Shown: piece by piece, positions 22,234-34,215 of the stretch
How positions within the stretch are numbered: position 1 is the first letter of the stretch
How the letters are laid out: each line of letters opens with the position of its first letter
Source: Halictus rubicundus
Taxonomy: Eukaryota > Arthropoda > Insecta > Hymenoptera > Halictidae
Direction of reading: 5' to 3'
Assembly (NCBI RefSeq): GCF_050948215.1
Contig: NC_135156.1
Location: forward strand, 19,019,257-19,083,256
Length of the DNA: 64,000 nt
The notes under the pieces: generated by a model
Seen by the model: the letters and a program-made list of their open reading frames with translations, nothing else
The model's database searches: none
Told to the model about the DNA's origin: nothing
Program-made: the position numbers and the translations under genes

Positions 22234-24426
22234 TTACCTCATTTCTTTGGTTGGCGGTTTCAACGGGATTTTCCCGAAGATAAACTTTTCCGCCAAGTAC
22301 ATGCTTTTCTCTTCCTCGGTCAATTGATCCTCCGTCGAGTAGACACTATCGTCAATGATCGTAGCGGTCATAGTAACGCCGAACGTAGATTTACCAAACG
22401 GTCCACCGGAGGACACAGTGACAGTGTTGGCCGTTTGACTTTGCGCAAAATTGCCGAACGGTGAGACTGTCTGCTGTGACCTTGGGGCGAACGGATTGGT
22501 GGTTGTAGTCGTAACCGTGGTATTTGTGGTAGCGAACGGCGAGCTCTTCGGATCCCCGCTGATTGTAGATGGAGTGAATGGGGATGCCGTGGTGCTAGGG
22601 GTACCGAAAGCGAGTCCGGTATTTGTAGTGGTACCGAACGGTGCGTTGGACGGCGTCACGGTGGTGCCAAACGATTCGCTGGTGGTCGTGGACATGCCGA
22701 AAGCGGGTCTAGAAAAGGGACTAGCTGTTGAGTTGGTCGCATCGAACTGCGAGGTCGCAGGAGCGAATGGGCTGTTGGTAGCTGTCGTGACTGCACCAAA
22801 CGGAGCCGCGTTAGGCGTTGAAATAGCCGGTGCGGTCTGAGTACCACCGCCAAACAGGTTCACACCGGGTGTAGATACAGTAGCACCGAATGCGTTTGTG
22901 GGTTGAGCAGCTGAGCTGAAGGTGGGCGTGGTGTTAGTTCCTCCGAACACGCTGTTGGGTGTACCGAATCCCGGCTGCTCGCCAAACATGGGCGCGTTCG
23001 CGTTCCCGAAGTTCGTCCCGCTGCCAAACACAGGACCTCCTCCGAACGCAGGCTTCGACTGAGAAAACGGCCCGGAGTTGAACGTCCCGGTCGACGAGGT
23101 TGTCCCGAATATAGAGTTGGTGTTCTGTAAAGTGGAAGAAGTGCCGAACGGATTAGCCGTGGATGTTTTGGCTCCTCCGAACAAGGATGTATTGGATTGA
23201 GAAGTGGAGCCGCTGAACAACGAAGGCGTGGACGTTGCTCCGCTGAATACCGATGTCGTTGACTGCGATGTTTGCGGCCTGGAGAACAGGTTGTTCACCT
23301 GTTGATTCGATGCCCCGAAAACGCTAGGCTGCCCGAAAACCGACTGCGACGTTCCTCCACCGAAAATAAAACCGCTGTTAGAGTATGAATGATCGCTACT
23401 GAACGTGGTGGTAGTGTTGTTCGTCGTTCCGCCGAAGACAGAGCTAGTGTTGGTCCCGCTACCGAAGCCTAGACTGTTGCCGAAGCCACCGGACCCTCCG
23501 AAAACAGGGTTGGACGTGGTGGTCCTGCCAAATATTGATGAACTACTCGTGGGAGTGAAACCTCCTCCGAAAGGATTGTTCTGGTTTCCGAACGTTTTAT
23601 TCCCGAATACATTGGGGGTTGTGGAACTGCCTGGGAGACCTAACTGAGGAGTTGCAAATGAAAAATTCGACGATTTGCCAGCTGTATTTCCACTCGTGGT
23701 TGATTTACCTTTTTGACCTGACCCCTGTAGTTCTTTCTGAAAAGATACGTTCGTCGATGAGAATTTGCAAGTACTGCGAGTATTTATCGTTTACTTACGA
23801 GCATCTCTATAGTTTCGTAAGTAGGATTCTTCAACGACTCTCTTTTAGCCTTCATCTCTTGACACAGTTGTTGATACCGTAGTTTCTGAGAAAGTATAAA
23901 GGATAAAAGATACAAGAGAATTTTCATTACATAACAGAGACTAGAGTAGTTGTGTATATACCGCTTGTTCGATCATCCCATTCTTTTGTGCCTGATACAT
24001 CTCCCACCGAACTTCCTCCGGGGATAGATCTTCCATGCCAGGGATATTCGGTTTCTGTTTGAGAGGTGCGAAACAGGATAGCAGCCATTGTTGTCCTCTT
24101 TCTGCGCTGAGCACTTCTTTTGCAACCGCGACCCTTATTGCAATAGTAATATCATTTAGTCAAGCGCTTCTAAATTTATTAAACATTAATGGTAATTTCT
24201 AAAATATCCATTAATACGTACGCCGTATATTCGTCTTGATTGTAAGTCTCGGGTTTAGCATTGTTCCCTACAAAACGAACAAGGCTACGTCAAAACAGAA
24301 CGTTTTGTCAGTGGCATTATGGTTACGTTACAAATTTCACGTCTTACCAAAAATATTTATATGTTCAAATTGACAGTATTGTCCGTAGCGACAATTGCCT
24401 TGTCTATAGTATTTACAAATAACCAT
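22234..24426 (-). CDS. Nup42: Nucleoporin Nup42 (NUPL2/hCG1)
   Basis: Five exons (24426-24348, 24267-24222, 24133-23962, 23885-23799, 23736-22234) encode about 628 residues, longer than the human protein (about 423) through an expanded FG region. The N-terminus carries one CCCH zinc finger with spacing C4-x7-C12-x5-C18-x3-H22 (MVICKYYRQGNCRYGQYC). Residues about 45-127 hold the conserved segment PLKQKPNIPGMEDLSPEEVR, as in vertebrate NUP42, then a helical stretch. A long low-complexity FG-repeat region (SVFG, NPFG, TFG motifs) follows. The C-terminus (LAEKFIFGKIPLKPPTKEM) is the conserved Gle1-binding tail. Nup42 sits on the cytoplasmic face of the pore and helps Gle1 activate the DEAD-box helicase DDX19/Dbp5 in mRNA export. 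The gene is head-to-head with ARPC4. Confidence 0.94.
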
Positions 24427-25378
24427 TGCACTCGGCTCGGTTCAGTGTTGCGATACTCACGACACTTCGAATCTTATGTTATTTGTTATTTCGTACGAGA
24501 ACCACTGAGTTTTGTGTGATTGATAGAGTAGTAAATCAGTTTAAATAAATGATAGTGGTGCCGCTTGTAAGAGAATGCGAGAATTTCTTTTTCATTTAGC
24601 ATTAACAAATTAACGACATCTGGTGATTTGGAAATTTACCATTTGTCGGTAACATTTGGCTAGCAGTTTGAGCGATTGACACAAGAGGCGCCACTCTCAT
24701 CATCTGTGGATGTGTTCACGATGTAGATACTTGTACGCACATGCGCAGTGGAAATTAGTTGCCGAAAACGCCGGAGTTTCGTCTCTCTACGAATCCTTTG
24801 TGTTATCACGTGTGTTGGTCTTTCATAATTGAAATACAAACGTCCAGAAGAAATGAGTGACTTGTACGAACGTGTATGAGGAGGAATTTTACTTTGAAAA
24901 ATCAAGGAGACAGTGGAAGGGTCCAATTACTCTGTACCGTATGCTCTGTGACTGTTCGTCATTGAGCAATACCGAATAAGAGAGAGGTCTCGTTTCGTCT
25001 GTCGAGCCCTGGTTTGTCAGAGTGGGGCGGACAACTATTTTGATAGTCGGTGTACAACGAAGGCACCGCGATGATTTTTGGGCAGGATGCGTTGTGAATC
25101 TGTGCAAATCCGTTGACGACCGCAGGCCATTTCCTTGGTGATTCCCGACGCGCGCCAGCGACAAGGAATCGCTCGTTCACTCGTTATCAGTAAACTTCGG
25201 AACACGCCCCACGCCGTTGAAATAAAACCGGCCGAGCTCAACCCCCCTCCTGATATGCAGGAAACGTAATGTGTCATCTTTCACGTGTTTCCCTGGATCT
25301 TTTATGAAAACAGCGAACCGTTCGAACAGTCGCCACGCCGTTGTATTTCGATCGTGACTTTCGTAGCCTCCCCGCAAA
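24427..25378. promoter_or_regulatory. Shared upstream region of Nup42 and ARPC4
   Basis: A 952-bp gap separates two divergent housekeeping genes and must contain both promoters and leaders. It includes a CACGTG E-box near 24808 and no obvious TATA box. Overlapping short open frames at 24660-25443 on the minus strand have no domain support. Confidence 0.45.
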
Positions 25379-26633
25379 ATGGTAAGTGCCTCCTCGACAT
25401 TCTCGTGGAATAGGTTATGGCAACTTATGTTTCTCGAAGTCATTCAATTCCTTATCAGAGTGTTGCTATGCTGTAAATATACGCCCCACGCTCGGCTAGT
25501 TTGGCACACAACATTCTTTAGCCATTATTCAATTAGTAGACGATGTTCTTAACGTTCTGGAATGCTACATGACTTTCGAGTCACACATTTGTTATTCGCA
25601 TTTTTCGTCAGGGTCTCGTTACACATTTTATCGCTGGAATTTAGCGTAGTATTTCTCGTCTCAATTGAAAGTCGAATGACCCAGGCCGGTCGTAAGGTAT
25701 TCATATTTTCAGGTGAAGAATGTAATTCGGATAGCTGAAGCGTTAACACCAGCTCCGAAAAGTAGTATCGAACCTACTCCTTTGTTTTCCGACTACCAAC
25801 ATTTCGTACAGGACTTCAGACGTTCGATGAATAATGATTCCAAATCTGCTGTACTGCATTGTAATTGTAATTTGGTTTTTCTGTTTTAGTCAGCGACTCT
25901 GAAGCCTTATTTGACAGCAGTGAGGAGGACGCTCACTGCTGCCATGTGTCTGGAGAACTTCTCGTCCCAGATTGTTGAGAAGCACAACAAGCCCGAGGTG
26001 GAAGTGAGAGCCAGCAGGGAACTCCTGATGACACCGATATTGATCAGTAGAAATGACAAAGAAAAGGTGCTGATAGAATCCAGTATAAACAGTATGAGAA
26101 TAAGTATCGCTGTGAAACAAGCCGATGACTTGGAGAAAATACTGTGTCATAACTTCACGAGATTCATGACAATGAGAGCAGAGCACTTTGTCATTCTCAG
26201 GAGGAAGCCTGTGGAGGTAAATCTGCATATTCGTGGCTGAACTAAAACGGTATAATTGGAATACGTTTATGACATTCAACGGCTTTTTGCAGGGCTATGA
26301 CATTAGTTTTTTAATCACAAATATGCATGTAGAACAAATGTACAAACACAAGATCGTGGACTTTGTAATCCACTTCATGGAAGAGATCGATAGAGAGATC
26401 AGCGAGATGAAGCTGTCTATGAATGCAAGAGCTCGCATTTGCGCGGAAGAATTTCTAAAAAGGGTAATTTTAAACGCAAAATCTTCCGCTGGACAGTGCA
26501 GCTAAAGTATTAAGTCAGTGTAAAAATTCGTGCCCGATTTCGTATTAAAATACAGCGAATCGGGTACGAACTTTTGGGCTGAGCTAATGTATCGCTCTAA
26601 TTGATTGACCGATGATTGTGATTTCAGTTTTAA
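25379..26633 (+). CDS. ARPC4: Actin-related protein 2/3 complex subunit 4
   Basis: Four coding exons give exactly 168 residues, the same length as human ARPC4: 25379-25381 (the ATG alone), 25890-26216, 26293-26463 and 26628-26633 (TTT TAA, the last Phe plus stop). Family-specific stretches run throughout, for example CLENFSSQIVEKHNKPEVEV, SISRNDKEKVLIE-like text, SIAVKQADDLEKILCH, RRKPVEGYDISFLIT and MARARICAEEFLKRF-like ending. ARPC4 is a core subunit of the Arp2/3 complex. With ARPC2 it forms the clamp contacting the mother filament during branched actin nucleation. The 5' intron directly after the ATG (25382-25889) is a plausible site for regulatory elements. The identity is as firm as can be from sequence alone. 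Confidence 0.97.
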
Positions 26634-27851
26634 TTCCTGGGACACAGTGTGTTGCCGACATAGCAATAATTGGAAACGTCAGGTCGCTAAAAGTAACAGT
26701 GCCCATAAGCTGGTTAACACAGTTAGTACTAATTTAAGGATAACTTCCTGTATCCCGAACCACCCTTCACTCGAAAATGCCAATTCCCGTTGTTCTCCGG
26801 TCCACGAACATCCATTAAATAACAGTTCTCGATTAATCGATGTTATCTCCAGTCTGTGTAACGAGTAACAAGTCTGACGCTCATGTAAGTACAACACGGC
26901 ATTGATTCACTGCATTCTAAACCATAACAAACCATAAAATCCGGAGGAAAATGTAATTTGCTTCTCCCGAAGCAGTAACTACAAGAATGGCGAACAACCG
27001 GCGACCATTCAAGAAAGCATTTCACATCAATTTTAACGTTCACAAGTCTGGGATATAAAATTGTGTAAGACGTACTTTATAAACTTTACATATTGCCGAG
27101 GTAGCGTTACAGGGCGAGTCCGAGATTTTTTCGAAGTCTAAAACAATTTTTCCATCATCTTTTAATCGGTGGTGTGCATGATCGATCCCGATAAAAGTGT
27201 ACATTTATACGACAACGTACTGAACAAGGATCAAGAAGATCTGTCCTCGAACTGTAGATAACGGCACGTAATCCTTACACAACAGGATCTGTTTCTTAAC
27301 GGGACGCCTCCCGGTGGTCCATTTAATACTTATCATTTGATATTGAGTACTTTTACCGAGTAAATCTAGCACAAAAGAAGGAACGAATGGATACGAGTAT
27401 GGTGCGAGAGGAGATTTATTCTGCGGGCAAGTTTTTTAACGGACATTCCTAATCGTGAAGTCATTGTTTATGTATCAGTGCATTGTTAACACTAGTAATT
27501 GTAAACACAACTAACGTCCACCGACACTGGGTATTGTAATATGTTCGACAACTGCCAAAACACTATTTAGCGTAGCGGAACGATCGAGGGACTGTAATTA
27601 CGATTATCTTTAACGGTACGAGTGATCCAGAGTAAACTGAGAGTCCTCCAATTTTAACGAAACTTGTATCATAGAACTTGAAAGACTATTTCACATTTTT
27701 CTCTAGCACCCATTATTCATGTACAAGTGGCCCCCTGGATATGGGGGTTGAAAATCATGTTTGTAACAATTAATTATAGAGAAGAAGAGATACTAGAAAA
27801 TTCTAGATATGATAAGTAATATATATATAATATTGAATGCTGAATTTATGA

Positions 27852-27985
27852 GATCTTTAAAAATTTAACTTGCACGCACGAATCCAATTTTGCAAGAGGG
27901 GTGATTTCGGTAATGGTCGCTAGAAAAATAAATGTCGGACATTTTTTTTCGAGTTCTGTGTTACGTGCAAGTTTTTTTAAAAGTT
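27852..27985. mobile_element. Small inverted-repeat element (MITE-like)
   Basis: TTTAAAAATTTAACTTGCACG on the left faces the complement of TTTTAAAAAAACTTGCACG on the right, about 110 bp apart. The ACTTGCACG core is exact. No target-site duplication is clear. Confidence 0.4.
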
Positions 27986-29800
27986 AGAGGGGTAGCTTGG
28001 ATAGTCTCGGGTGCCCTAGACAACACCATGGAAGCCTCCACGGCGGCGTATTTATAAAGAACAAGAAGGTGTACTTGAAACTTTCACCGACTCCCACTGG
28101 AACCCGCACTCGAACACCGTGTGAGAGAACGGCTGCGTTACGATTTTTGCTGGATGGTGTCCGATGGTCCCTCTTCAAGATGCTATTCGACTGGCGCTTA
28201 CTCGAGAGAAACGGTCTAGCAGTGACCACAGTGCTTCTCAGAGTAATGGACGAGAGGGCGGTGTGTGCATAATGCGTGCAATTCCTTTTGCATTTACAAA
28301 GTTCTATTTATCTTACGAATCATTGTAACCATATGATTTAATACTAATGTAAATACAAATAAACGAGAAGAATCAGAACGTGTGCCGTCTCTACCCTTCC
28401 GTAGGTTTAAAGCCACACATTGAATTGTTTAAATTCTCCACGCTGTTAAAATTCATTCCTTTATAGTACCAATTTTCCTTACTTGGTATTTTTTAGATCA
28501 GCAAGAAAACCACCCTGTACACCCTTTCGGTCTCTGGCCACCTTTGGACAAATTCCTATTCTCCTGCTATCCTAATTTTAATAATGGACCACAAGAACAA
28601 AATTTGCGAATTTAGCTTGCATTTGACAAATTGACCAACAACTTAGAAGCGCAAGAGTTTGTGGAGCCATTTGCGAGCAATATTTTCTGCTCTGTTCCTC
28701 CAGAGCGTATTTCTTCGCTGCTTCAGGAATCATTCGGACTTTTCAAAAGATGCTTGCGTCCGCTTTGAATAACTTAATGGCGTAGTATTTTCTTTTAATT
28801 TTGCCTGTAATAGAAAGATGTTGTTCGTAGTTTCTCTCCGACGATTTTACCGTATATCTCGCGCGTTCTGTAACGAGGTGAAGACACCTCGGACGTGCAG
28901 GTGACTCCTGACAGTCCGCAACCTGTCGCGCGAGTCACAAAGGCCATCTCGAATCATGGAATCCGTCACGTTCGCGGCGACTCCTCTTTCCATGGGGAAG
29001 GGTGCATTGCAGGCCAGTCGCACTGCAATCAGCAATGCCATTCACCAGTGGCAGTCCGCGAGTTTCCCGGCGACGAGGTATCCCGACGTCCTCGCGCGAG
29101 TTTCGATCGGTATATATCGGCTTTGTGCAGTTTCTCCGCGGTCGCTGTGGCTACCCCGATGAGCTAGGATTAATCAAATAGAGCTTGCCGGTCAGCTGGG
29201 GTTGCTCTGGCACACAGACACACCGATTACCAAATTTTTAACGCCATCGGTAAACGTCTTCGAATGTTCCTCGAACCTGATAATTCTTTGATAATCGAAA
29301 GTTATCCATCCTCGTTCGGGCTTTCAAAAAATCAACCCCTCAAAGCTGATAATCCGATTAGCTTAGGTTGACTAAAAAGACTCTCAAATTGACCTGTAAA
29401 AGTGCAACAACCTGGACGAAAGTCAATTTTGATTTCTACTGCTAGTGACATTGTGAGATAATAGAGGTAGTTCGTTATTTAAATCATTAACACCGAGTCT
29501 ACTTTGTTGTTTTCCGATCGTTGAAGTTGTACAGACACTCTTTCACTCAGGGTTGTTAAATTATTTGTATTTCTCACGGAAAAAAGCTCCTTGTAGCTTC
29601 AGTAAATGCGCTCTTTTAATTTTTCGGTGTAGAATTAATATCCTCGATCCTCGCACTGCCAAAAGGTGTTCTTTATCATAGTTGCACAGTCACCGAGAAA
29701 CCGGGGCATTCAAAGCAAAGAATATCCTCAAGAATGTCACATTAAATAGTAAGAAATTTTAACTAAAGGATACTTGGTAGTACGAGGGTTAAATCATCCC

Positions 29801-30007
29801 TTAACCCACTGCGGCCCAACGTGCTCCCTCTCTTCTACTTCGGAACTTGCTACAAAATGATATAATTCAATTATACTTCCATACGTAGCTCCGCTAAGTT
29901 ATTTAGATTGTTCTTACGTACCATATAATTCCAACATTGACGAATATAATAAACCGGTGCAAACGTCAGTGTCGAGCCTGGCTCGAGACAGGACCGCAGA
30001 GGGTTAA
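29801..30007. mobile_element. PiggyBac-like MITE with TTAA flanks
   Basis: The left end reads TTAACCCACTGCGGCCC and the complement of the right end reads TTAACCCTCTGCGGTCC, agreeing at 15 of 17 positions. Taking TTAA as the target-site duplication leaves a 199-bp element whose ends start with CCC, as in piggyBac-type elements. There is no transposase frame inside. Confidence 0.6.
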
Positions 30008-30750
30008 ATCAAGATTATTAACAAACCTTCGGTCACCGGTACCAGCGAGAAAGATCATAGAACAAGGGGTGAATTTCCTGCACGAGAAGTCTCCGAGTAT
30101 TTAATTCCACACGTCACCCCCATAAAAACCGTATCCCACGTCGAGTTCCGTGCGCTCGGAGCAGCGAACTTGGAGGAGCAATTATTAAAAACAGAGAAAC
30201 AGTTAGCGGAGGGAGGGGGAAGGGGGAGGGGGCTTGAAGGGTCGAAGAACGAGGTGGGAAGGTGGCCGGAGGGTGGCGGAAGCACCGGAAACAGAATCCT
30301 CTCGCGGAAACTTTTAAGCCCGCGGTCGTCTCGCGGCCAGTTACCAACTTCCGCGGGGGTGGCTGCGCCCGTACGGGTGGTTGCTCGGTTTCTAGGGGCG
30401 TTTAGGGGGGCCGAGGGCGCGTAATCTCGTCGCGGCGGTCGCGATTCCGAGATTACCGTCGTTCCAGAGCCGCGCTATTTTCGAGGGTGAACATCTCTCC
30501 CCGGTTTTCCACCCCCCCTTCCCCCTCAAAGATTGTTGACAAACTTCCGGCGCCGGTGGGGCGTCGTTGCGAACCCCGCTAACGGGGGTTTTAGCGTCGC
30601 TGATCCCCCGAAAACCACCGCAACCCTTCTCTCGTTTTCTGGCTGTTCCTCACCCGTTTATTCAGAAACGCGGCCGAAAAGGGAGAGAAACTCGGCTGCT
30701 AGAGACCTTCGAGGCCCACATCGCTAATTCCTAACGAGCGCCCAAAAATA

Positions 30751-30837
30751 CACCACCGCTAAGAGAGAGAGAGAGAGGGAGAGAAATAGAGCGAGTGAGA
30801 GAAGAAGAAGAGAGACCGGCGCGCTGCTGCGACAGCC

Positions 30838-30876
<39 letters not shown>

Positions 30877-32428
30877 GGTAGCTGCGAGGAAGAGGGCCGA
30901 GGAAGAAGCAGGTAGACGAAAACGAGCCAGATAAATAGAAGCTTACGATTAGAGAGTTTTCCTAGCCACCCCCCGGACCTCCCTCTTGTCTCGCCTACGG
31001 CCCATCCCCTCCTGAACGCCCCCTTCATTCGAGTAGACATTCTGAAGGGGTTGTAGCTCGCATTCTTCTGCGTTTCGACGGATTTTCCCGTCGATCGTTC
31101 CTCCGTCGCTCAGCTAGCTTTAATTCCGACGATCGGCACCCGCGAGATCGTTTCTCTGCAATTCTCACGATTTTATGGGGTGACTTTATAGAAATTACTT
31201 TTGATTCACGACAGCCTCAATTTTGGTACTACTTTGAAGAATTGTTTTTATTCTCGATTTTGAACCGACAGGAAAGCTCTTTCCAATGAAAATCGATTTT
31301 TCTTTGTACAGCATTCTACACACACGACTGGACTGCGGATTTTTATGTAAAATAAAAATCGTCGACTGTCGTAGTGCACGGAAACCAAATAGGAATTTAC
31401 TTCTCGGTTTAATAGTTTTGGAAAGTTGTAAAGAACGTATCGATATACTAAAATTATTTACGAATTGCAGCCAGTCATTTTTGTGATAAATAAATTGCAA
31501 TCGCGTTAACAGGGAATGATCGACAAATAACCACATTTTACAATGTTCCAGATCTTCACACTGCTTTGCCATTTAGAAAAAGAATTTCTATTTATTCTTC
31601 TGACTCAAAAAAAAAGTCCCAAGGATCGTAGACATTCAGAAAAATTGCTTGCACCCCTTTAATTCGCCTCGTTCTAATCGCCCGAGTAGGATTTTCAAAC
31701 CACCCCGGTCACCCTTGATTCTCACCAAACACCCAAGTCCCGCGTCTCCCAGGCCTTTTATTTTCAATCGGAGGCGGCTCTCTCGAGGGGGGTTGAAAAA
31801 TCAACGAAGCTTGCCCTTTCTCGCCCCGGAGGAGCATCTTCCTCTTGTTCTTTCCGGTTCCACCCTGGCCCGAAATCTCGTCGCTCCCCTTATCCTTCCT
31901 CCGATTTGTCTCCTCTTCCGTTTCTCTATCTATTTATCTCCTCGCGCTCTAATTCTTTCTCTTTTATTTTCCCGAGCCCCTCTCCGCGACTCTCTGTCTC
32001 CCTTTCGGTAGACATCTTCTCGCTCGTTTCCTCTCGTCTTCGCTGTCTCCTTCTTTCCCTTTATCTTCGTCCTCCACTCTTTGGCCGTCGGTTTCCTCGC
32101 TTCGTCGAGTCATCTCTCCCTCTCTCTCTCTCACTCAAAGCGAGAAAAAGATAGAGAGAGAGAGAGAGAGAGAGGGAGGGATTGCGAGGCGTCCTCGCGG
32201 CGCGCTCCCGGCGAGCTTGCGCGACGCCGGTGCTTTTTACGCCGACGCCGACGCCGACGCAGCGCCGGTCGCTCGGAGTCGGCGTAGTCTGGGGCCTGGC
32301 GTCTCCCGATCGGGAACGGGAAAAGCTAGAGGGAGCCGAGAGAACGAGCGCAACCGGGTTGTCCGTGGGTTCGCACGACGACGTCCGTGGTTCCTCGTCG
32401 CCGACGTCTCTCCGCCGTCGGGACGCCG

Positions 32429-32491
<63 letters not shown>

Positions 32492-33392
32492 TAGAGAGAA
32501 AGAGAGAGGGAGAAAGAGAAAGAGAAGCGTCGTCGTCTGCATCGAGCGGACACTCGCGAGAAACCGTCGTACACGGGAAACAACAAAATTCGCTTCGCAT
32601 CGAACAGTGGGAAAGATTAATTGTCCGATTGAACAACACAATAGCGATACCCGGAGTGCGAAATCGAAAACGACAGAGACACGGAACCGTGAAAGAGAGG
32701 GGTCGGGGGTTGAAAATTCGGAGGAGAACGAAATCAAAGAACCAGAGAAGAAGAACGAAGGAAGGAAACTCGTGGTGAACGGAGGAAAGAGGAAGAGAGG
32801 ACTGCAAGCTCTCGGGGTGGGAGGGCGAAGTTCCGGAGAGGGGAGGCAGCAGGGGGGAGAGCTTGAAAGAGATCGAGGGAGAGAGAGAGAGTGAGAGAGA
32901 GAAAGAGAGATAGATAGGTATAGCCAGCCGTGTCTTGCGTGCCGAAACGGTGTAGAAAGAGAGAAAGAGAGAGAGAGAGAGAGAACGAGAGCATACAGAG
33001 AGGGCCTAAAGTCGAGAGTTAGGAGTTGTGGCTCGCGGTTAGATAGGATGCGTGTGCCTGGGTGCGGTGTTCCACCACCACCCGACAGCCGACGGTTCGC
33101 CAACGACACCACCAGCCACGTTTACTGCGGATTCGAAGCGGACAGGGACCGCCGGGCCCGGCTCGCATCCAAGAACGCCGACAGGTGCGTCTACAAGCGG
33201 GACCAACCGAGGAAAACGTCACCGGGCGCACGCCGGACGTTCCCCTGCTGGACCACGGTCCCCTGGTGATCGTAGGCGTCCGACCACGTCACCACGACGC
33301 TGTTGGCGGGCACCCGCTCGCTGGAGGACCGTCAGCAACGTGCCAGCCGGCTTTCTCAGCCTGGGCCACCGCCGACGACGTCCCAGCTACTA
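30751..33392 (+). promoter_or_regulatory. GA-rich 5' region and leader of NFI
   Basis: GAGA tracts lie at about 30761-30785, 32152-32175, 32428-32526, 32872-32912 and 32955-32985, with opposing CT tracts at 30841-30875 and 32113-32131. The tract-rich sequence directly precedes the NFI first coding exon. In flies such motifs bind GAGA factor (Trl) and mark nucleosome-depleted, paused promoters; that role here is inferred. An ATG at 33048 opens a 73-codon uORF ending at 33269 in the same frame as the NFI start. Very long open frames on both strands here arise from the dinucleotide repeats. Confidence 0.5.
31331..31370 (+). repeat. Dispersed AT-rich repeat, copy 1
   Basis: The core reads GACTGCGGATTTTTATG, then TAAAATAAAAATCGTC. 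Related copies lie at 39422, 56131 and 61864, all in the same orientation. Confidence 0.55.
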
Positions 33393-33473
33393 ATGTTCAT
33401 CCCGGACACACTGAGGAGCTGCATGGTGGAACCGGATGTCTCGACTTACCTGCAGGCCCCTTCCGTAGGACAG
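33393..33473 (+). CDS. NfI: Nuclear factor I (NFI/CTF), first coding exon
   Basis: The 27 codons run from ATG at 33393 (MFIPDTLRSCM...) to ...LQAPSVGQ and end exactly at a codon boundary before a GTGTGC donor. An in-frame TAG at 33273 closes the frame upstream. Phase 0 matches the acceptor of the exon at 47000, which starts with DEFHPF. Vertebrate NFI genes have the same layout: a short first exon encoding an isoform-specific N-terminus ending in Gln, spliced to DEFHPFIEALLP. The exon is called from position, phase and family architecture. Its residues are outside the DNA-binding domain, so homology alone does not prove it. An alternative first exon could exist elsewhere. Confidence 0.7.
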
Positions 33474-33800
33474 GTGTGCTGATATTACGTTTCTTCGCAC
33501 GCACGTTTCCCCGAAAAACTCAGTGGCCGATTTTACCTTGCTTTTTTTCCGCTTTTTACGCTTCGAGGGTGCGAATACGCTTGCAACTTGAGATGTTTCT
33601 TTTCTTTTTTGGTTTTTCTGCAACTCGCAGAACTGTGCACACTTGTTTGCGAATATCGTTTCGGCATCGTTTCGCTCTTCGAGACCAACTCGCAGAAGCG
33701 TCTACTACGCTTGTCGCTATTTCAGTTTACACGTGTCACCAGAGTCGTAAAAAATTAAGCAAGTTACTCGCTAGTGTATTGGCACCTTGAGAGAGTGAGC

Positions 33801-33801
<1 letters not shown>

Positions 33802-33861
<60 letters not shown>
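33802..33861 (+). repeat. (GA)n microsatellite
   Basis: About 30 uninterrupted GA units lie 330 bp downstream of the NFI first coding exon. Confidence 0.95.
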
Positions 33862-33864
<3 letters not shown>

Positions 33865-33989
33865 TGGTGTTTCCGATGTGCGCCAGACCACGCCGCGTGC
33901 CACGCTTCGACGCTTCCGCGTGTGACGCCTGCTAAACGTTCTGAGAGATTCTAGCGTGATCCTGGGTGCTTTAGGGTCCCGGTTGATGG

Positions 33990-34215
33990 CACTTTGCTTT
34001 TTGAGAGCCGGTGGAACGGTTTCAGGCTTTTCAGCCCGGTGAGGATTCCTTGATTGTTAGCAGAGGCGAGAGATTCTCAAGTCGAATCCGCGTGACCGTA
34101 GTTGCAAGCTTTTTGGGAACAGCGTGGTTTCGAGTGGATCCTCTAGGATGATTGGGGGAGATCTTGCGAGGTGTCGTTTTGGGGATGTCGTTAGTGCGAT
34201 TTTGATGACACTGAA
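33990..34215 (+). repeat. Intronic duplicated segment, copy A
   Basis: The best conserved core contains AGATTCTCAAGT and ATCCGCGTGACCGTAGTTG (34070-34106). It recurs at 38571-38603, with weaker similarity on both sides. It is a direct dispersed duplication, 4.5 kb apart, within NFI intron 1. Confidence 0.65.

Larger units (their letters stand above)
26634..30750. other. Intergenic region between ARPC4 and the NFI 5' region
   Basis: This holds the ARPC4 3' UTR and then sequence without a recognisable gene. Candidate AATAAA signals lie near 27925 and 28359. Open frames at 27984-28272 and 28895-29167 lack domains and splice support. A TATATAT motif at 29111 in a CG-rich patch could be a promoter, without other evidence. 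MITE-like inverted repeats lie at 27852-27985 and 29801-30007. Confidence 0.5.

Noticed and set aside
27984..28272. Overlapping ORFs on both strands
   Set aside because: Neither has recognisable features. The stretch may be ARPC4 3' UTR or intergenic.
32061..33112. Long open frames on both strands (up to 291 codons)
   Set aside because: They are Ser/Leu or Arg/Glu runs produced by (GA)n/(CT)n tracts that lack stops in any frame. There are no domains or splice sites.
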